63,416 bases of DNA from Bdellovibrionaceae bacterium UBA6776 (lineage in GTDB: Bacteria; Bdellovibrionota; Bdellovibrionia; Bdellovibrionales; UBA1609). This document shows, one piece after another, positions 43,335-51,602 of the stretch. Position 1 is the first letter of the stretch; each line of letters begins with the position of its first letter. The translations under genes were made by a program, and so were the position numbers. The stretch covers positions 89,781 to 153,196 of the forward strand of contig DKGG01000005.1 of assembly GCA_002453155.1 (NCBI GenBank), in the 5' to 3' direction. The notes below the pieces were generated by a model, which was not told the DNA's origin, ran no database searches, and saw nothing but the letters and a program-made list of their open reading frames with translations.

Positions 43335-44903
43335 ATGACCACTTTAATTTTACCTTTTGTACTTGGTTTTTTTGTTGCAATGATTCTTGGCTTTTTGATC
43401 GCTTACCTCAATTTGCGCGGACGCCTTAAAATTGCGGAGATTGAGGCTCAAGAGTTGATTCAAGATGCGGAGCTGGCTGCGGAAATCCAAATCAAAGCCA
43501 CTGAAGAAGAGTTCGAAAACTTCAAGGATGAAAACTTAGAAGAGGTGGAGTCCGAGGCTTTGTTGGCACAGGCGCAGTTCGACGAACTGAACAGTCAGCT
43601 GGCCGAAGAGGAAGAGAGTTTCACTGAAAATTACGAATCTCAACGTCGCCGTTTGCAAAGCCGCGAAGATCAACTGAAAAACAAAAAGAATTTTTTAGAT
43701 CAAAGAACCGCGCGCATCCAGCAACTGACGGACCGTGAAAAAGATTTGAATCAAAAGTTTTCAGAGGGGCTGCGAGACAAGGTCCAAACACCCATCGAAG
43801 AACTGAAAGAGTCTGTATCGGCTCAACTGACCCAGGAAGCGAAAAACATTGGGACCAAAAAAGCACAGTGGATTGAACAAAATGCGGAGATCCATGCCGA
43901 GCGGGAAGCCCAGCGCGTTCTCTCTATTGCGCTCAACCGCTTTGCTCGCCCCTACTGCCCGGAACGGGGAATTCAAAGTGTTCACTTTAAAGATGGCGCC
44001 ATCAAAGACCAAATTTTTGGAAGTGATTCGGAACTGCGCTCGTACATCGAAAAGGTCTGTGGCGTAGATATTGTTTTTTACCAGGAATATTCCAATGCCG
44101 CTGTCATGGGTTTTGATCCTGTTCGACGAGAACTTGGAAGATTGGTCTTGGATCAAATTTCCACTCTCAAGAAGGTGGACAAAGACATCGTCAATCAAAC
44201 CGTAGAGAGATGTAAGAAGCAACTTTTCAAAAAAATTCTCAAAGACGGCAACAAAATCGCTCAAGAGTTAAACATTCGAAATTTTCACGAATCCATTCGC
44301 TCCATGTTGGGCGCATTGAGATACCGCTATTCCTATTCTCAAAACCAATACTTCCATGTGGGAGAAGTGGGGTGGCTGTGCGGATTGATGAGTGCCGAGC
44401 TGGGGTTGGAAGTGGAAAGAGGCCGCCGCTCGGGAGTTTTGCATGACATTGGAAAAGCCATGGATCACTCCAAAGAAGGTGGTCACGCTGTGATCGGTGC
44501 AGAATTCATCTTGGAACATGGAGAAAAGCCCGACGTGGTTCATGCGGTTCGAGCTCACCATTATGATGAAACACCTTCCACAGAACTTGCCTTCTTAACC
44601 ATTGCGGCGGATGCCATTTCGGGAGCCCGTCCTGGAGCTCGTCGGTCCACCGTGGATTCCTACACTCAAAAAATGGCAGACCTTGAAAAAATCGGCCGCA
44701 GCTTTAAAGAAGTTCAATCCACTTACATTTTGAGCGCTGGTCGAGAAATTCGACTTTTCGTGGATTCAGGACGCGTGGATGATCAAAAGGCTTTGGACCT
44801 CTCAAAGCAAGTGGCACAAAAAATTGAAGATGAATGCAATTACCCTGGAACCATTAAAGTCACTGTGGTGAGACAAACACAGGCCATTGATTACGCACAA
44901 TAA
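43335..44903 (+). CDS. rny: RNase Y-like membrane-anchored HD-domain nuclease
   Basis: 522 residues in RNase Y order: N-terminal transmembrane helix (LGFFVAMILGFLIAYL), long coiled coil (about 30-180), KH-like region, then an HD domain (RSGVLHDIGKAMDHSKEGGH) and C-terminal domain. The KH region keeps FDPVRRELGRLVLDQI but the RNA-binding GxxG loop, GREG in usual RNase Y, reads GSDS. RNase Y starts mRNA decay. Followed by the thiolase gene 11 nt later. Confidence 0.85.
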   Translation: MTTLILPFVLGFFVAMILGFLIAYLNLRGRLKIAEIEAQELIQDAELAAEIQIKATEEEFENFKDENLEEVESEALLAQAQFDELNSQLAEEEESFTENYESQRRRLQSREDQLKNKKNFLDQRTARIQQLTDREKDLNQKFSEGLRDKVQTPIEELKESVSAQLTQEAKNIGTKKAQWIEQNAEIHAEREAQRVLSIALNRFARPYCPERGIQSVHFKDGAIKDQIFGSDSELRSYIEKVCGVDIVFYQEYSNAAVMGFDPVRRELGRLVLDQISTLKKVDKDIVNQTVERCKKQLFKKILKDGNKIAQELNIRNFHESIRSMLGALRYRYSYSQNQYFHVGEVGWLCGLMSAELGLEVERGRRSGVLHDIGKAMDHSKEGGHAVIGAEFILEHGEKPDVVHAVRAHHYDETPSTELAFLTIAADAISGARPGARRSTVDSYTQKMADLEKIGRSFKEVQSTYILSAGREIRLFVDSGRVDDQKALDLSKQVAQKIEDECNYPGTIKVTVVRQTQAIDYAQ

Positions 44904-44914
44904 GGAGACCTCAC

Positions 44915-46198
44915 ATGGAAGCACGAAAAGTTTGTGTGATTACCGGAAAACGAATTCCCTTTGCCCGCTCTTTTTCAAAATACATGGGCAAAACAAATCA
45001 GGAGTTGCTCACGGAAGCCGCCAAAAATTTGGTGTCCGAGTTGGGACTTGAAGATCAAATCATTGGCGAATTTGTTTCTGGCTCTGTGTTGAAACACTCT
45101 TCCGACTGGAATTTTTCACGGGAAGTTCTTTTGGGCTCAGGCCTCAGTGCCAAAACCCCAGCCTATGATGTGGTTCAAGCCTGCGGAACCAGCTTGCAAG
45201 CGGCTATGGCTGTGGCAAATAAAATTGCTCTGGGGCAGATCGAAGTGGGTATTGCCGGCGGCGTGGACACCAATTCCGACATTCCCTTTGTTTTTAATCG
45301 ACACTTCAACCATCAAATGCTCAAAGCCAACCGAGAGAAAACTTTGACGGGTCGCCTGAAACAGTTCGCTAAAATTTCTCCCAAGGATCTTTTGCCGCAA
45401 GCCCCAGGAGTGGTGGAGCCTCGAACCGGATTGAGCATGGGTGAGTCTTGCGAACTGATGGCCAAATCATGGAATGTGACTCGACAAGAACAAGACGAAT
45501 TGGCTTTGGCTTCTCACTTGGCGGCAGGAAAAGCTTATGAGGAAGGATTTCATCAAAAGCTCATGGTTCCTTTTAACGGATTGGATAGAGACAACAATGT
45601 CCGCCCTGACACCACATTGGAAAAATTGGCAAAACTTAAACCGGCTTTTGATCGCAGTTCCAGTGGCACATTGACCGCAGGAAACAGCAGTGCTTTGACC
45701 GACGGAGCTGCCTGTGTGTTTTTATGCAGTGAAGACTATGCAAAAAAACATTCCCTTCCGATTCGCGCCTACTTGAAGGATTTTGAAACGGCTGCAGTTG
45801 ATTTCGTTCATGGGGATGCCAAAGCACAAGGCCTTCTTATGGCTCCTACCTATGCAGTTTCTAAAATGTTGGATCGCAACGGTTTGAAATTTTCGGACTT
45901 TGATTTTTTTGAAATCCATGAAGCCTTCGCTGCTCAGGTGCTTTGCACGTTGAAAGCTTGGGACTCCAAAGAATTTTGCAAGACCGAGTTGAATCGATCA
46001 GAAGCGCTCGGATCCATAGACCGCAGCAAGATGAATGTGAAAGGCGGATCTGTGGCATTGGGTCACCCCTTTGCCGCAACCGGCGCACGAATCTTGACGA
46101 GTCTGGCTCACATCCTCGAAGAAAATAAAGGCGGTCGTGGATTGATTTCTATCTGCACCGGCGGCGGAATGGGTGTGACTGCGATTTTAGAAATATAA
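44915..46198 (+). CDS. Acetyl-CoA acyltransferase (thiolase)
   Basis: 427 residues, the longer FadI-type length. The nucleophile Cys is in DVVQACGTSLQAA; HEAFAAQ, GHPFAATGARI and CTGGGMGV supply the other active-site residues. It performs the last step of fatty-acid beta-oxidation, complementing FadE at 54050 and ETF-QO at 29230. AAGGAG precedes the ATG. It is in line with rny and pip. Confidence 0.92.
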   Translation: MEARKVCVITGKRIPFARSFSKYMGKTNQELLTEAAKNLVSELGLEDQIIGEFVSGSVLKHSSDWNFSREVLLGSGLSAKTPAYDVVQACGTSLQAAMAVANKIALGQIEVGIAGGVDTNSDIPFVFNRHFNHQMLKANREKTLTGRLKQFAKISPKDLLPQAPGVVEPRTGLSMGESCELMAKSWNVTRQEQDELALASHLAAGKAYEEGFHQKLMVPFNGLDRDNNVRPDTTLEKLAKLKPAFDRSSSGTLTAGNSSALTDGAACVFLCSEDYAKKHSLPIRAYLKDFETAAVDFVHGDAKAQGLLMAPTYAVSKMLDRNGLKFSDFDFFEIHEAFAAQVLCTLKAWDSKEFCKTELNRSEALGSIDRSKMNVKGGSVALGHPFAATGARILTSLAHILEENKGGRGLISICTGGGMGVTAILEI

Positions 46199-46208
46199 GG
46201 AGCCTCCC

Positions 46209-47159
46209 ATGGAAGACAACCTCTACCCCATCACGGAACCCTTTCACTCGGGTCATCTTCAAGTTTCGGACCTTCATCAAATTTATTTTGAAGAGGTGGG
46301 AAAGTCGGATGGCGTTCCCGTCGTCTTTCTTCATGGCGGCCCTGGAGGTGGAATCTCTCCTTCTCATAGGCAGTATTTTGATCCCCATTTTTACCGCACG
46401 GTTTTGTTTGACCAGAGGGGCTGTGGAAAAAGTTTGCCTTTTGCTGAACTTAGGGAAAACACCACCTGGGATTTGGTCGAAGACATTGAAAAGCTTCGCA
46501 AGCATTTGGGCATTGAACAGTGGATTGTTTTCGGCGGAAGCTGGGGAAGCACCCTGGCTTTGACCTACGCACAAACCCATCCGAATCGAGTCAAAGCGCT
46601 CGCGCTTCGTGGGATCTTTATGTGTCGAGCGAAAGAGATCAAATGGTTCTACCAGGAAGGTGCCAGTAAGATTTATCCCGATGCATTTGAAAAGTATTTG
46701 GCGCCCATCCCAGAAGAGGAACGGAGTGACTTGGTCATGGCCTACTACAAGCGACTGACTTCTGAAGACCCTCAGGTCCGCAATGAAGCGGCCCGGGCGT
46801 GGAGCGTTTGGGAGGCCTCAACTTCACGCCTTTCCCCAGATCTTTCGCTGATTCAAGATCACGACGAAGACCATTTCGCTTTGGCCTTTGCCCGCATTGA
46901 GTGCCATTTCTTTATCAATAAAATCTGGATGGAATCAGACGATCAAATTTTGCAAAACATAGATCGCATTCGACACATTCCCTGCGAAATTGTTCACGGC
47001 CGCTATGATGTGGTCTGCCCCATTGAAAACGCCTACGAACTCCATAAAGCATGGCCAGAATCCACCTTGCACATTTCCCAAGAGGCCGGGCATTCCTCCA
47101 AAGAACCACAAACACAAAAAACTTTGGTGGAAATGATGGAAAGATTTAAACAGATTTAA
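46209..47159 (+). CDS. pip: Proline iminopeptidase
   Basis: 316 residues of the alpha/beta-hydrolase S33 family; removes N-terminal proline from peptides. HGGPGGGISP, DQRGCGKSLPF and the nucleophile elbow VFGGSWGSTLALTYA are typical; the catalytic His is likely in SQEAGHSSKEP. AAGGAG ribosome site 10 nt after the thiolase gene. Fits a peptide-consuming lifestyle. Confidence 0.92.
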   Translation: MEDNLYPITEPFHSGHLQVSDLHQIYFEEVGKSDGVPVVFLHGGPGGGISPSHRQYFDPHFYRTVLFDQRGCGKSLPFAELRENTTWDLVEDIEKLRKHLGIEQWIVFGGSWGSTLALTYAQTHPNRVKALALRGIFMCRAKEIKWFYQEGASKIYPDAFEKYLAPIPEEERSDLVMAYYKRLTSEDPQVRNEAARAWSVWEASTSRLSPDLSLIQDHDEDHFALAFARIECHFFINKIWMESDDQILQNIDRIRHIPCEIVHGRYDVVCPIENAYELHKAWPESTLHISQEAGHSSKEPQTQKTLVEMMERFKQI

Positions 47160-47467
47160 AGACAATTCCGGGAAATTCCCTCATGCAGCAGCGCATAACT
47201 TTTGCGAAATCCCCGAAATGTAAAGTCTTTGAAACTTTTAATGCCCTTTGAATCTTTAAAATCTCCCTTAAATTTTTAAGAAAACTGTTCTGTTCGTGAG
47301 CAAACCAAACACTTAAACACTTTCACGAAAATTCTGTTTTTCATTTCAAATTGAAAAAGTGTTTTTATCCTCGAGACTTGATGCTTTGCGTTGTTCGTTT
47401 CGATCTCGACTCGACCTTGGTCCGCCAATTGCTCTTATCAAAAGTAAATCTGTGAATGGAGAATTTT
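47160..47467 (+). promoter_or_regulatory. Intergenic region with alternative hairpins before the VWA lipoprotein
   Basis: No gene seen. AAACACTTT (47315-47323) can pair with AAAGTGTTT (47356-47364), while TTTTTCA (47337-47343) can pair with TGAAAAA (47352-47358). The two helices compete for 47356-47358. GGGAAATTCCC occurs near 47170. A regulatory role is only a suggestion. Confidence 0.3.
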
Positions 47468-48532
47468 ATGGGCGTACAAAAATGGATTTTGAAGTTGGCT
47501 TTGGGCGGGCTGACTTTCTCAATCATGGCATGTTCCGGGGTGGAGTTTACTCCGGCGAACATTCAGCAAAGTTTATCAACAGCAGAGCCGATCACACCGG
47601 TTGAAATCAATCCTGTTGAAGATAAATCTGCGGAAGAGAGCTTTTATCCAAACCCTGTAGACTCCAAACCCAAAGTGGACATCCTCTTTGTCATCGACAA
47701 CTCCGCATCTATGGAGTTGGAGCAACAAAAGTTAGGTGATCGTTTGTCTGCTTTTATTGGAACTCTGGACAATGTGGACTGGCAAATTGGAATCACCACA
47801 ACAGACACATCCAACGGTCGCTTTGGACAACGGGGTTCATTGGTACCTTTGGTGGGAACGGGTGGGCAGTACATCTTGAATAAAAACACACCCAACTATG
47901 AAACTGTTTTCTCAAGCACCGTGGTTCGGCCCGAAGGAATCAACTGCGGAAGCAATTGCCCTTCTGTGAAGGAGCGTCCCCTTGAGGCTTCGATGATGGC
48001 TTTGGGCAAAGGATTGATGAACGGCTTGATCCGTCAAAATGCCGAGCTTGCAATTGTTATTTTGAGTGATGCGGATGAAAATGGAAATGGCCAGAACTTA
48101 ACTGCAACTCCAGAAACCTTGGTTGCAACTGCAAACACCATTTTCTTTGGACAAAAGAGACTCACTGGCTTTGGTATCATTATTGAACCCGGCGATGTAA
48201 ATTGCTTGAACGACCAACGCCAATTTTCTCGATTTTCTTATTATGGAAATCAGGTCGCCGGATTGGCTGCGCTCACTGGTGGCGTCACTGGAAGTGTTTG
48301 TGATTCCAATTACTCTCAGTCTTTGACCAAGATTGGACATCGAGTTTTGAACTTGGTGACTTCAATCACTTTGTCAAAAATGCCGGTGGAAGGCTCCGTG
48401 AAACTCACGTTGAATCCTGCAGATCCCAACATCACTTGGAGCATTGATGGGAAAAAGATTGAATTCTCCACTCCTCCAAGTCCCGGAACTCGTGTGGATG
48501 TGAAATACCTAGTGGAAGACGACCGTCATTAA
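47468..48532 (+). CDS. Lipoprotein with von Willebrand factor A domain
   Basis: 354 residues from ATG at 47468 with GGAG 6 nt upstream (an ATG four codons earlier lacks a ribosome site). Lipobox FSIMAC. The VWA domain begins near residue 70 with DNSAS at Asp77 as metal site, and includes LAIVILSDADENGNGQ. The C-terminal part is beta-rich. Paralogous in architecture to the lipoprotein at 3076-4626, though shorter. A terminator follows. Confidence 0.8.
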   Translation: MGVQKWILKLALGGLTFSIMACSGVEFTPANIQQSLSTAEPITPVEINPVEDKSAEESFYPNPVDSKPKVDILFVIDNSASMELEQQKLGDRLSAFIGTLDNVDWQIGITTTDTSNGRFGQRGSLVPLVGTGGQYILNKNTPNYETVFSSTVVRPEGINCGSNCPSVKERPLEASMMALGKGLMNGLIRQNAELAIVILSDADENGNGQNLTATPETLVATANTIFFGQKRLTGFGIIIEPGDVNCLNDQRQFSRFSYYGNQVAGLAALTGGVTGSVCDSNYSQSLTKIGHRVLNLVTSITLSKMPVEGSVKLTLNPADPNITWSIDGKKIEFSTPPSPGTRVDVKYLVEDDRH

Positions 48533-48576
48533 GAGTGTGTCTTTCCTAAGGCTTTCAGCTGTAAAATTTAATTCTT

Positions 48577-48604
48577 AAAAAAGCGTCCTTCATGGGCGCT
48601 TTTT
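48577..48604 (+). terminator. Intrinsic terminator after the VWA lipoprotein
   Basis: AAAAAGCGTCC pairs with GGGCGCTTTTT (48578-48588, 48594-48604) with a 5-nt loop. It separates the lipoprotein gene from the HNH element that follows. Confidence 0.8.
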
Positions 48605-48653
48605 ACGTTTGACCTCTACTCGAAAATTTTCAGCTCTCGAGGAAGCTCACTTT

Positions 48654-48768
48654 CAAGATTTAAAATCCATATGACAGACCTCAATCGAGCAGGATGCGAT
48701 TTTCCTGAAAGGAAAACGATTGTGAGTCCATGGACGGACGGGTCTGGAATTATGGGTTTTAGGACTTG
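48654..48768 (+). ncRNA. Candidate structured RNA, copy B (HNH-associated)
   Basis: Basal stem 48654-48672 pairs with 48749-48768 using several G-T pairs. The core has AGAC/GTCT (48676-48679/48742-48745), CAATCG/CGATTG (48682-48687/48717-48722), invariant AGCAGGATGCG (48688-48698), hairpin TTTTCC-TGAAA-GGAAAA (48700-48716) and the 14-nt hairpin 48726-48739 with apical GG. Compared with copy A, base pairs change on both sides. It lies 345 nt upstream of the second HNH gene, same relative position as copy A. Confidence 0.75.
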
Positions 48769-48800
48769 GAAAAAGAACACTCGGAATAGGAACCTCAAAA

Positions 48801-48869
48801 GATGGATGACAATTGAGTCGCAAAGGATTCGAACACTCATTTTCCAAGCGCCTAGAAAGCGTTGCGGCG
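48801..48869 (+). repeat. Left 69-bp inverted repeat flanking HNH gene 2
   Basis: Matches the reverse complement of 49925-49993 at 64 of 69 positions. It contains CAATTGAGTCGCAAAGGATT, the boundary motif TTTCCAAGCGCCTA, and GTTGCGGCG. Together the two repeats enclose the second HNH gene and its leader in a 1.2-kb cassette. Confidence 0.85.
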
Positions 48870-48885
48870 CTGGCTTTCTTTTTTT
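48854..48885 (+). terminator. Terminator-like hairpin downstream of structured RNA B
   Basis: AGAAAGC (48854-48860) pairs with GCTTTCT (48873-48879), followed by a T-run to 48885. It could end a transcript that starts upstream of copy B, separating a short RNA from the HNH mRNA. The corresponding place in element 1 keeps the T-run but not a good stem. Confidence 0.5.
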
Positions 48886-49090
48886 GAAAATCTATTTGAC
48901 GGGTTTTTGACTGATTTATTTTTTATGAAACCAAAGTGCAAGGTTGCCTACACAGCCCACCTTAAAACTCTTTAAAGCCACACCATAATCTTTATTTTTC
49001 GTTTGCATGATCAATCGCGGAAAAATTTAAAACTCGTCTAACAAGTCATCCTAGGAAGGAAAATTTAAAAACAAAAACCCATGGTAATGT
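48886..49090 (+). other. A/T-rich leader before HNH gene 2
   Basis: Non-coding. It shares GACGGGT plus T-run with the leader of HNH gene 1 near its start, and AAACCCATGGTAAT at its end (49075-49088). The middle is A/T-rich and diverged. No clear promoter identified. Confidence 0.45.
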
Positions 49091-49110
49091 TCTTTCAAAA
49101 GAAAGAGGAT
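49091..49110 (+). promoter_or_regulatory. Conserved hairpin overlapping the ribosome binding site of HNH gene 2
   Basis: TCTTTC-AAAA-GAAAGA (49091-49106) overlaps Shine-Dalgarno GAGGA just before the ATG at 49113. Both arms are identical to those before HNH gene 1; only the loop differs (4 versus 3 A). Confidence 0.5.
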
Positions 49111-49112
49111 CT

Positions 49113-49913
49113 ATGAAAATTCACAAGGAACTTTTGGAACTGCGACAAAAGGAAAAGCGTATCACCTCCGAAATTCTAAACAAACTTCAAGAAATGGAAG
49201 ACCATCGCGAATACTTGGGGATGGGTTACAATTCCCTTTTTGACTACTTGGTTCGGGGTCTCCATTATTCCGAAGCCACTGCCTACCAAAGGCAGGCCTG
49301 CGTTCGTCTTGCAAAAGAAGTTCCTGAGATCAAACAAAAAATCGACCAAGGAAGTCTTTCCCTTACGGCAGTCACCACCGCCTTCAAACATCTGCGAACC
49401 AAGCCTGTGGATGAAAAAAGACAGGTTTTAAAATCCTTAGAGAACAAATCTTCCAGAGAAGTAAAAAAGATGTTTTTGGAACCAATGACGCCTTTGAAAA
49501 TTCAAAAGACCGAATATGCAGACAAAGTTCTTTTAAGACTTGAACTGACCCACGAACAAAATCAAAAACTGGAAAAGCTAAAAGCACTGAAGTCACACAA
49601 GCACAACATCGAAAGTCTCTTGGTAAACTTGATTGAAAAGGAACTCAAATCCTACGAGAGCAATCAGATTAAATCTTCCAAAATTAATGAGGTTTCAGCT
49701 TTCAAAGGGACACGGCCAAGAAATCCTAGGCAAATTTCCAAGCGCCTACGAAATGATGTGTTTAGGGATGCAAGTTTCAAATGCCAACATCCCGGCTGCA
49801 ATTCCAATCATTTTCTACAGATAGATCACATCATTCCCGTTCGACAAGGCGGCGATCAAAGAAGAAGCAATCTTCAAGTCCTTTGCGCCAATCACAACCG
49901 TTTGAAAGGTTGA
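49113..49913 (+). CDS. HNH endonuclease, repeat-associated, copy 2
   Basis: 266 residues, the same length as the protein at 624-1424 and very similar throughout except the linker at about 180-215. The HNH domain keeps CQHPGC, LQIDHIIPVRQGG, RRSNLQ and CANHN, so all catalytic and zinc residues are intact. The nucleotide sequence carries TTTCCAAGCGCCTACGAAA (49735-49753), nearly identical to the motif in the flanking inverted repeats. Intact in both copies, it appears to be under selection for function. No RuvC domain. Confidence 0.85.
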   Translation: MKIHKELLELRQKEKRITSEILNKLQEMEDHREYLGMGYNSLFDYLVRGLHYSEATAYQRQACVRLAKEVPEIKQKIDQGSLSLTAVTTAFKHLRTKPVDEKRQVLKSLENKSSREVKKMFLEPMTPLKIQKTEYADKVLLRLELTHEQNQKLEKLKALKSHKHNIESLLVNLIEKELKSYESNQIKSSKINEVSAFKGTRPRNPRQISKRLRNDVFRDASFKCQHPGCNSNHFLQIDHIIPVRQGGDQRRSNLQVLCANHNRLKG

Positions 49914-49924
49914 TCCGAATTCAT

Positions 49925-49993
49925 CGCCGCAATGCTTTCTAGGCGCTTGGAAAATGAATGTCCGAATCCTTTGCGACTCAATTGCCTTCCATC
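49925..49993 (-). repeat. Right 69-bp inverted repeat flanking HNH gene 2
   Basis: Reverse complement of 48801-48869 with five differences. It begins 12 nt after the HNH stop codon. In an RNA spanning the gene the two repeats could form a stem of about 69 bp. Confidence 0.85.
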
Positions 49994-50014
49994 GTTTGAT
50001 GGGTCACGTTCAGT

Positions 50015-50149
50015 GTGTTCTATTTTCAAGATCTAAACTCCATCATTCCAGATCCGTTCATCCATGGACTCTTCGATCAGATATTTCTCATTTCTCAGGT
50101 TCAAAGACCTCATCAAGCAAACGCGCCCATCCATGGGCTCACAAGAATT
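50015..50149 (-). repeat. Left arm of long inverted repeat downstream of HNH gene 2
   Basis: About 135 nt that pair with 50434-50570, clearly similar but imperfect. On the minus strand it contains GTCCATGGATGAAC and GCCCATGGATGGGC, the same 14-nt GG-capped hairpins as the structured RNAs, followed by GGAATGATGG (matching the 3' side of copy B). Thus it consists of 3' halves of the RNA element. Confidence 0.75.
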
Positions 50150-50218
50150 TTTCTTTCAAAAAAACACATCCTGTTTTCTTGAGGTTTGCTCGATGAGATC
50201 TTTGAATTTGAGGAACCA

Positions 50219-50280
50219 GAAACACTTGAAAAGGTTTATTTTTATAGGCGCCTATAAAAATGAAACTTTTGAAGTGTTTC
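50219..50280. repeat. 62-bp imperfect palindrome
   Basis: Two 31-nt arms with three mismatches meet at TATAGGC/GCCTATA (centre 50249/50250). The centre repeats the AGGCGCCTATAAA motif seen at 70-82. It lies between the left long inverted repeat and structured RNA copy C. Confidence 0.85.
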
Positions 50281-50291
50281 GTGGGATTCTG

Positions 50292-50415
50292 CTTTCAAGT
50301 TCAACGATTCGCAGAATGGGATCTCCGGCAAGCAGGATGCGTTTTGCCGAAAGGCAAATGCCGGAAGAGTTCATGGATGAACGTATCCGATTCTGTGGAT
50401 CGTGGAACTTGAAAG
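50292..50415 (+). ncRNA. Candidate structured RNA, copy C
   Basis: Basal stem 50292-50316 pairs with 50391-50415 with two G-T pairs and one mismatch. The core has GGAT/ATCC (50319-50322/50385-50388), CCGGCA/TGCCGG (50325-50330/50359-50364), invariant AGCAGGATGCG (50331-50341), hairpin TTTGCC-GAAA-GGCAAA (50343-50358) and GTTCAT-GG-ATGAAC (50369-50382). It lies downstream of HNH gene 2 inside the loop of the long inverted repeat. Confidence 0.75.
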
Positions 50416-50433
50416 TGAGCTTCCTCGAAACCT

Positions 50434-50660
50434 AATTCTTGTGAGCCCATGGATGGGCGAGTGTGCTTGATGAGGTCTTTGAACCTGAGAAATGAGAATT
50501 ATTTGATCGAAGAGTTTATGGAGGGACGCGTCTGGAATTATGGATTTTAGGACTTGGAAAAAGAATGCACTCATCGCAAGTCTGCAAGAATGTAGGGCGC
50601 GTTTGCTTGATGAGGTCTTTGAACTTGAGAAATGAGTAGCATTTACCAGAAGCATCCATG
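50434..50660 (+). repeat. Right arm of long inverted repeat and further degenerate copies
   Basis: 50434-50570 pairs with 50015-50149. It contains GCCCATGGATGGGC (50445-50458) and GTTTATGGAGGGAC, then GTCTGGAATTATGG as in copy B. Two direct copies of TTGATGAGGTCTTTGAAC (near 50467 and 50606) follow hairpin remnants, with a last ATCCATGGATGG near 50654. The array ends just before the EamA gene. A 31-codon frame at 50540-50635 lies within it but is probably incidental. Confidence 0.6.
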
Positions 50661-50700
50661 GATGGAGGGGGTAAAATAGAACACTCGGAACACATCGCTT

Positions 50701-51549
50701 TTAAGCGCTCAAGCGCTTTCTTTCCATGCGCTTCACCCAGAACTGACCGCCGGTGATGCTGGCAAGAATCAGAAGAATTCCCAAAGATGCAATCAACCCC
50801 AAAGGCTCTCCAAAAAGAAACCAACCCATGGCCACCGCATAAAGAACACCCATGTAATTCACAAGTCCAATGTCCGCGGCCTTTCTCAAACCATAAGCAC
50901 GAGTCAAAAAGATTTGCCCCCCCTGAGTGGCAATCCCAATCGCCAAAAGCAAACCCGCCTCCCACAAGTTGGGAGGAATCCAATGCTTTGCCATCAGTGG
51001 AAACATCACCGGCAAGGTGATCATGGGAAAATAAAAGATAATCACAAGCTCATCGTCCGTAGATTTCAGCCTTCGCACGAAAGTGTAAGCCAAACCCGAA
51101 GCCATCGCCGACACCACCCCAATCAAAGCTGTGGTCATATCCACCCGAGGATCATAGCCTTGAATCAAATAGACACCCAGAAAGCCTCCACAAAAGAACA
51201 GCCACTGCGCCAACGAGGCCTTTTCTCGAAATAGAAAATGGGCCCAAAAAACAGTAAAAATGGGAGACAAATATTGAAGGGTCACTGCCGTGGCCAAAGG
51301 CAAAGTCTGAAGCACATAAAAGAACAGACTCAAAGCAATGGTCCCCGCCACTCCTCGGCCGATAAGCAACCGACGGTTATTTCCCAAAAAAGAAATCCCT
51401 TTTTGACGGATTCCCCAGGTGCACAAAACCAAGCTAATGAGGGCGCGGAAAAACACCACCTGCGAAAAGTGCAAGTGCGAAAGCTCCTTCACAGAGGCAT
51501 TCACCACAGCGAAACAAGTGACAGAATAAAATAGGTACTTGGCACCCAT
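50701..51549 (-). CDS. EamA-family (DMT) membrane transporter
   Basis: 282 residues with ten hydrophobic helices arranged as two EamA repeats. FFRALISLVLCTWGIRQKG, LFFYVLQTLPLATAVTLQYL and the C-terminal GLVNYMGVLYAVAMGWFLF are typical of drug/metabolite transporters. The substrate is unknown. The start is ATG at 51549 with no clear ribosome site. Its 3' end abuts the repeat array. Confidence 0.85.
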   Translation of the reverse strand: MGAKYLFYSVTCFAVVNASVKELSHLHFSQVVFFRALISLVLCTWGIRQKGISFLGNNRRLLIGRGVAGTIALSLFFYVLQTLPLATAVTLQYLSPIFTVFWAHFLFREKASLAQWLFFCGGFLGVYLIQGYDPRVDMTTALIGVVSAMASGLAYTFVRRLKSTDDELVIIFYFPMITLPVMFPLMAKHWIPPNLWEAGLLLAIGIATQGGQIFLTRAYGLRKAADIGLVNYMGVLYAVAMGWFLFGEPLGLIASLGILLILASITGGQFWVKRMERKRLSA

Positions 51550-51602
51550 ACGAGCCGTATTGGCGCCAGAAAGAGAAGTGTCTTTGGAAGGATCCAGAAG
51601 TC

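Noticed and set aside
50064..50435. A 123-codon frame across the repeat array
   Set aside because: It runs through the palindrome and structured RNA copy C; the frame is a by-product of the repeats, with no family-like sequence and no ribosome site.
50540..50635. A 31-codon frame beginning MDFRTWKKN and ending in VFELEK, whose end recurs in neighbouring repeats
   Set aside because: Other copies have stop codons or indels that break the frame, and the nucleotide-level helices explain the conservation better. No ribosome site precedes it.
48654..50660. CRISPR array
   Set aside because: Repeats vary in length and spacing, are inverted as well as direct, and no cas genes are present.
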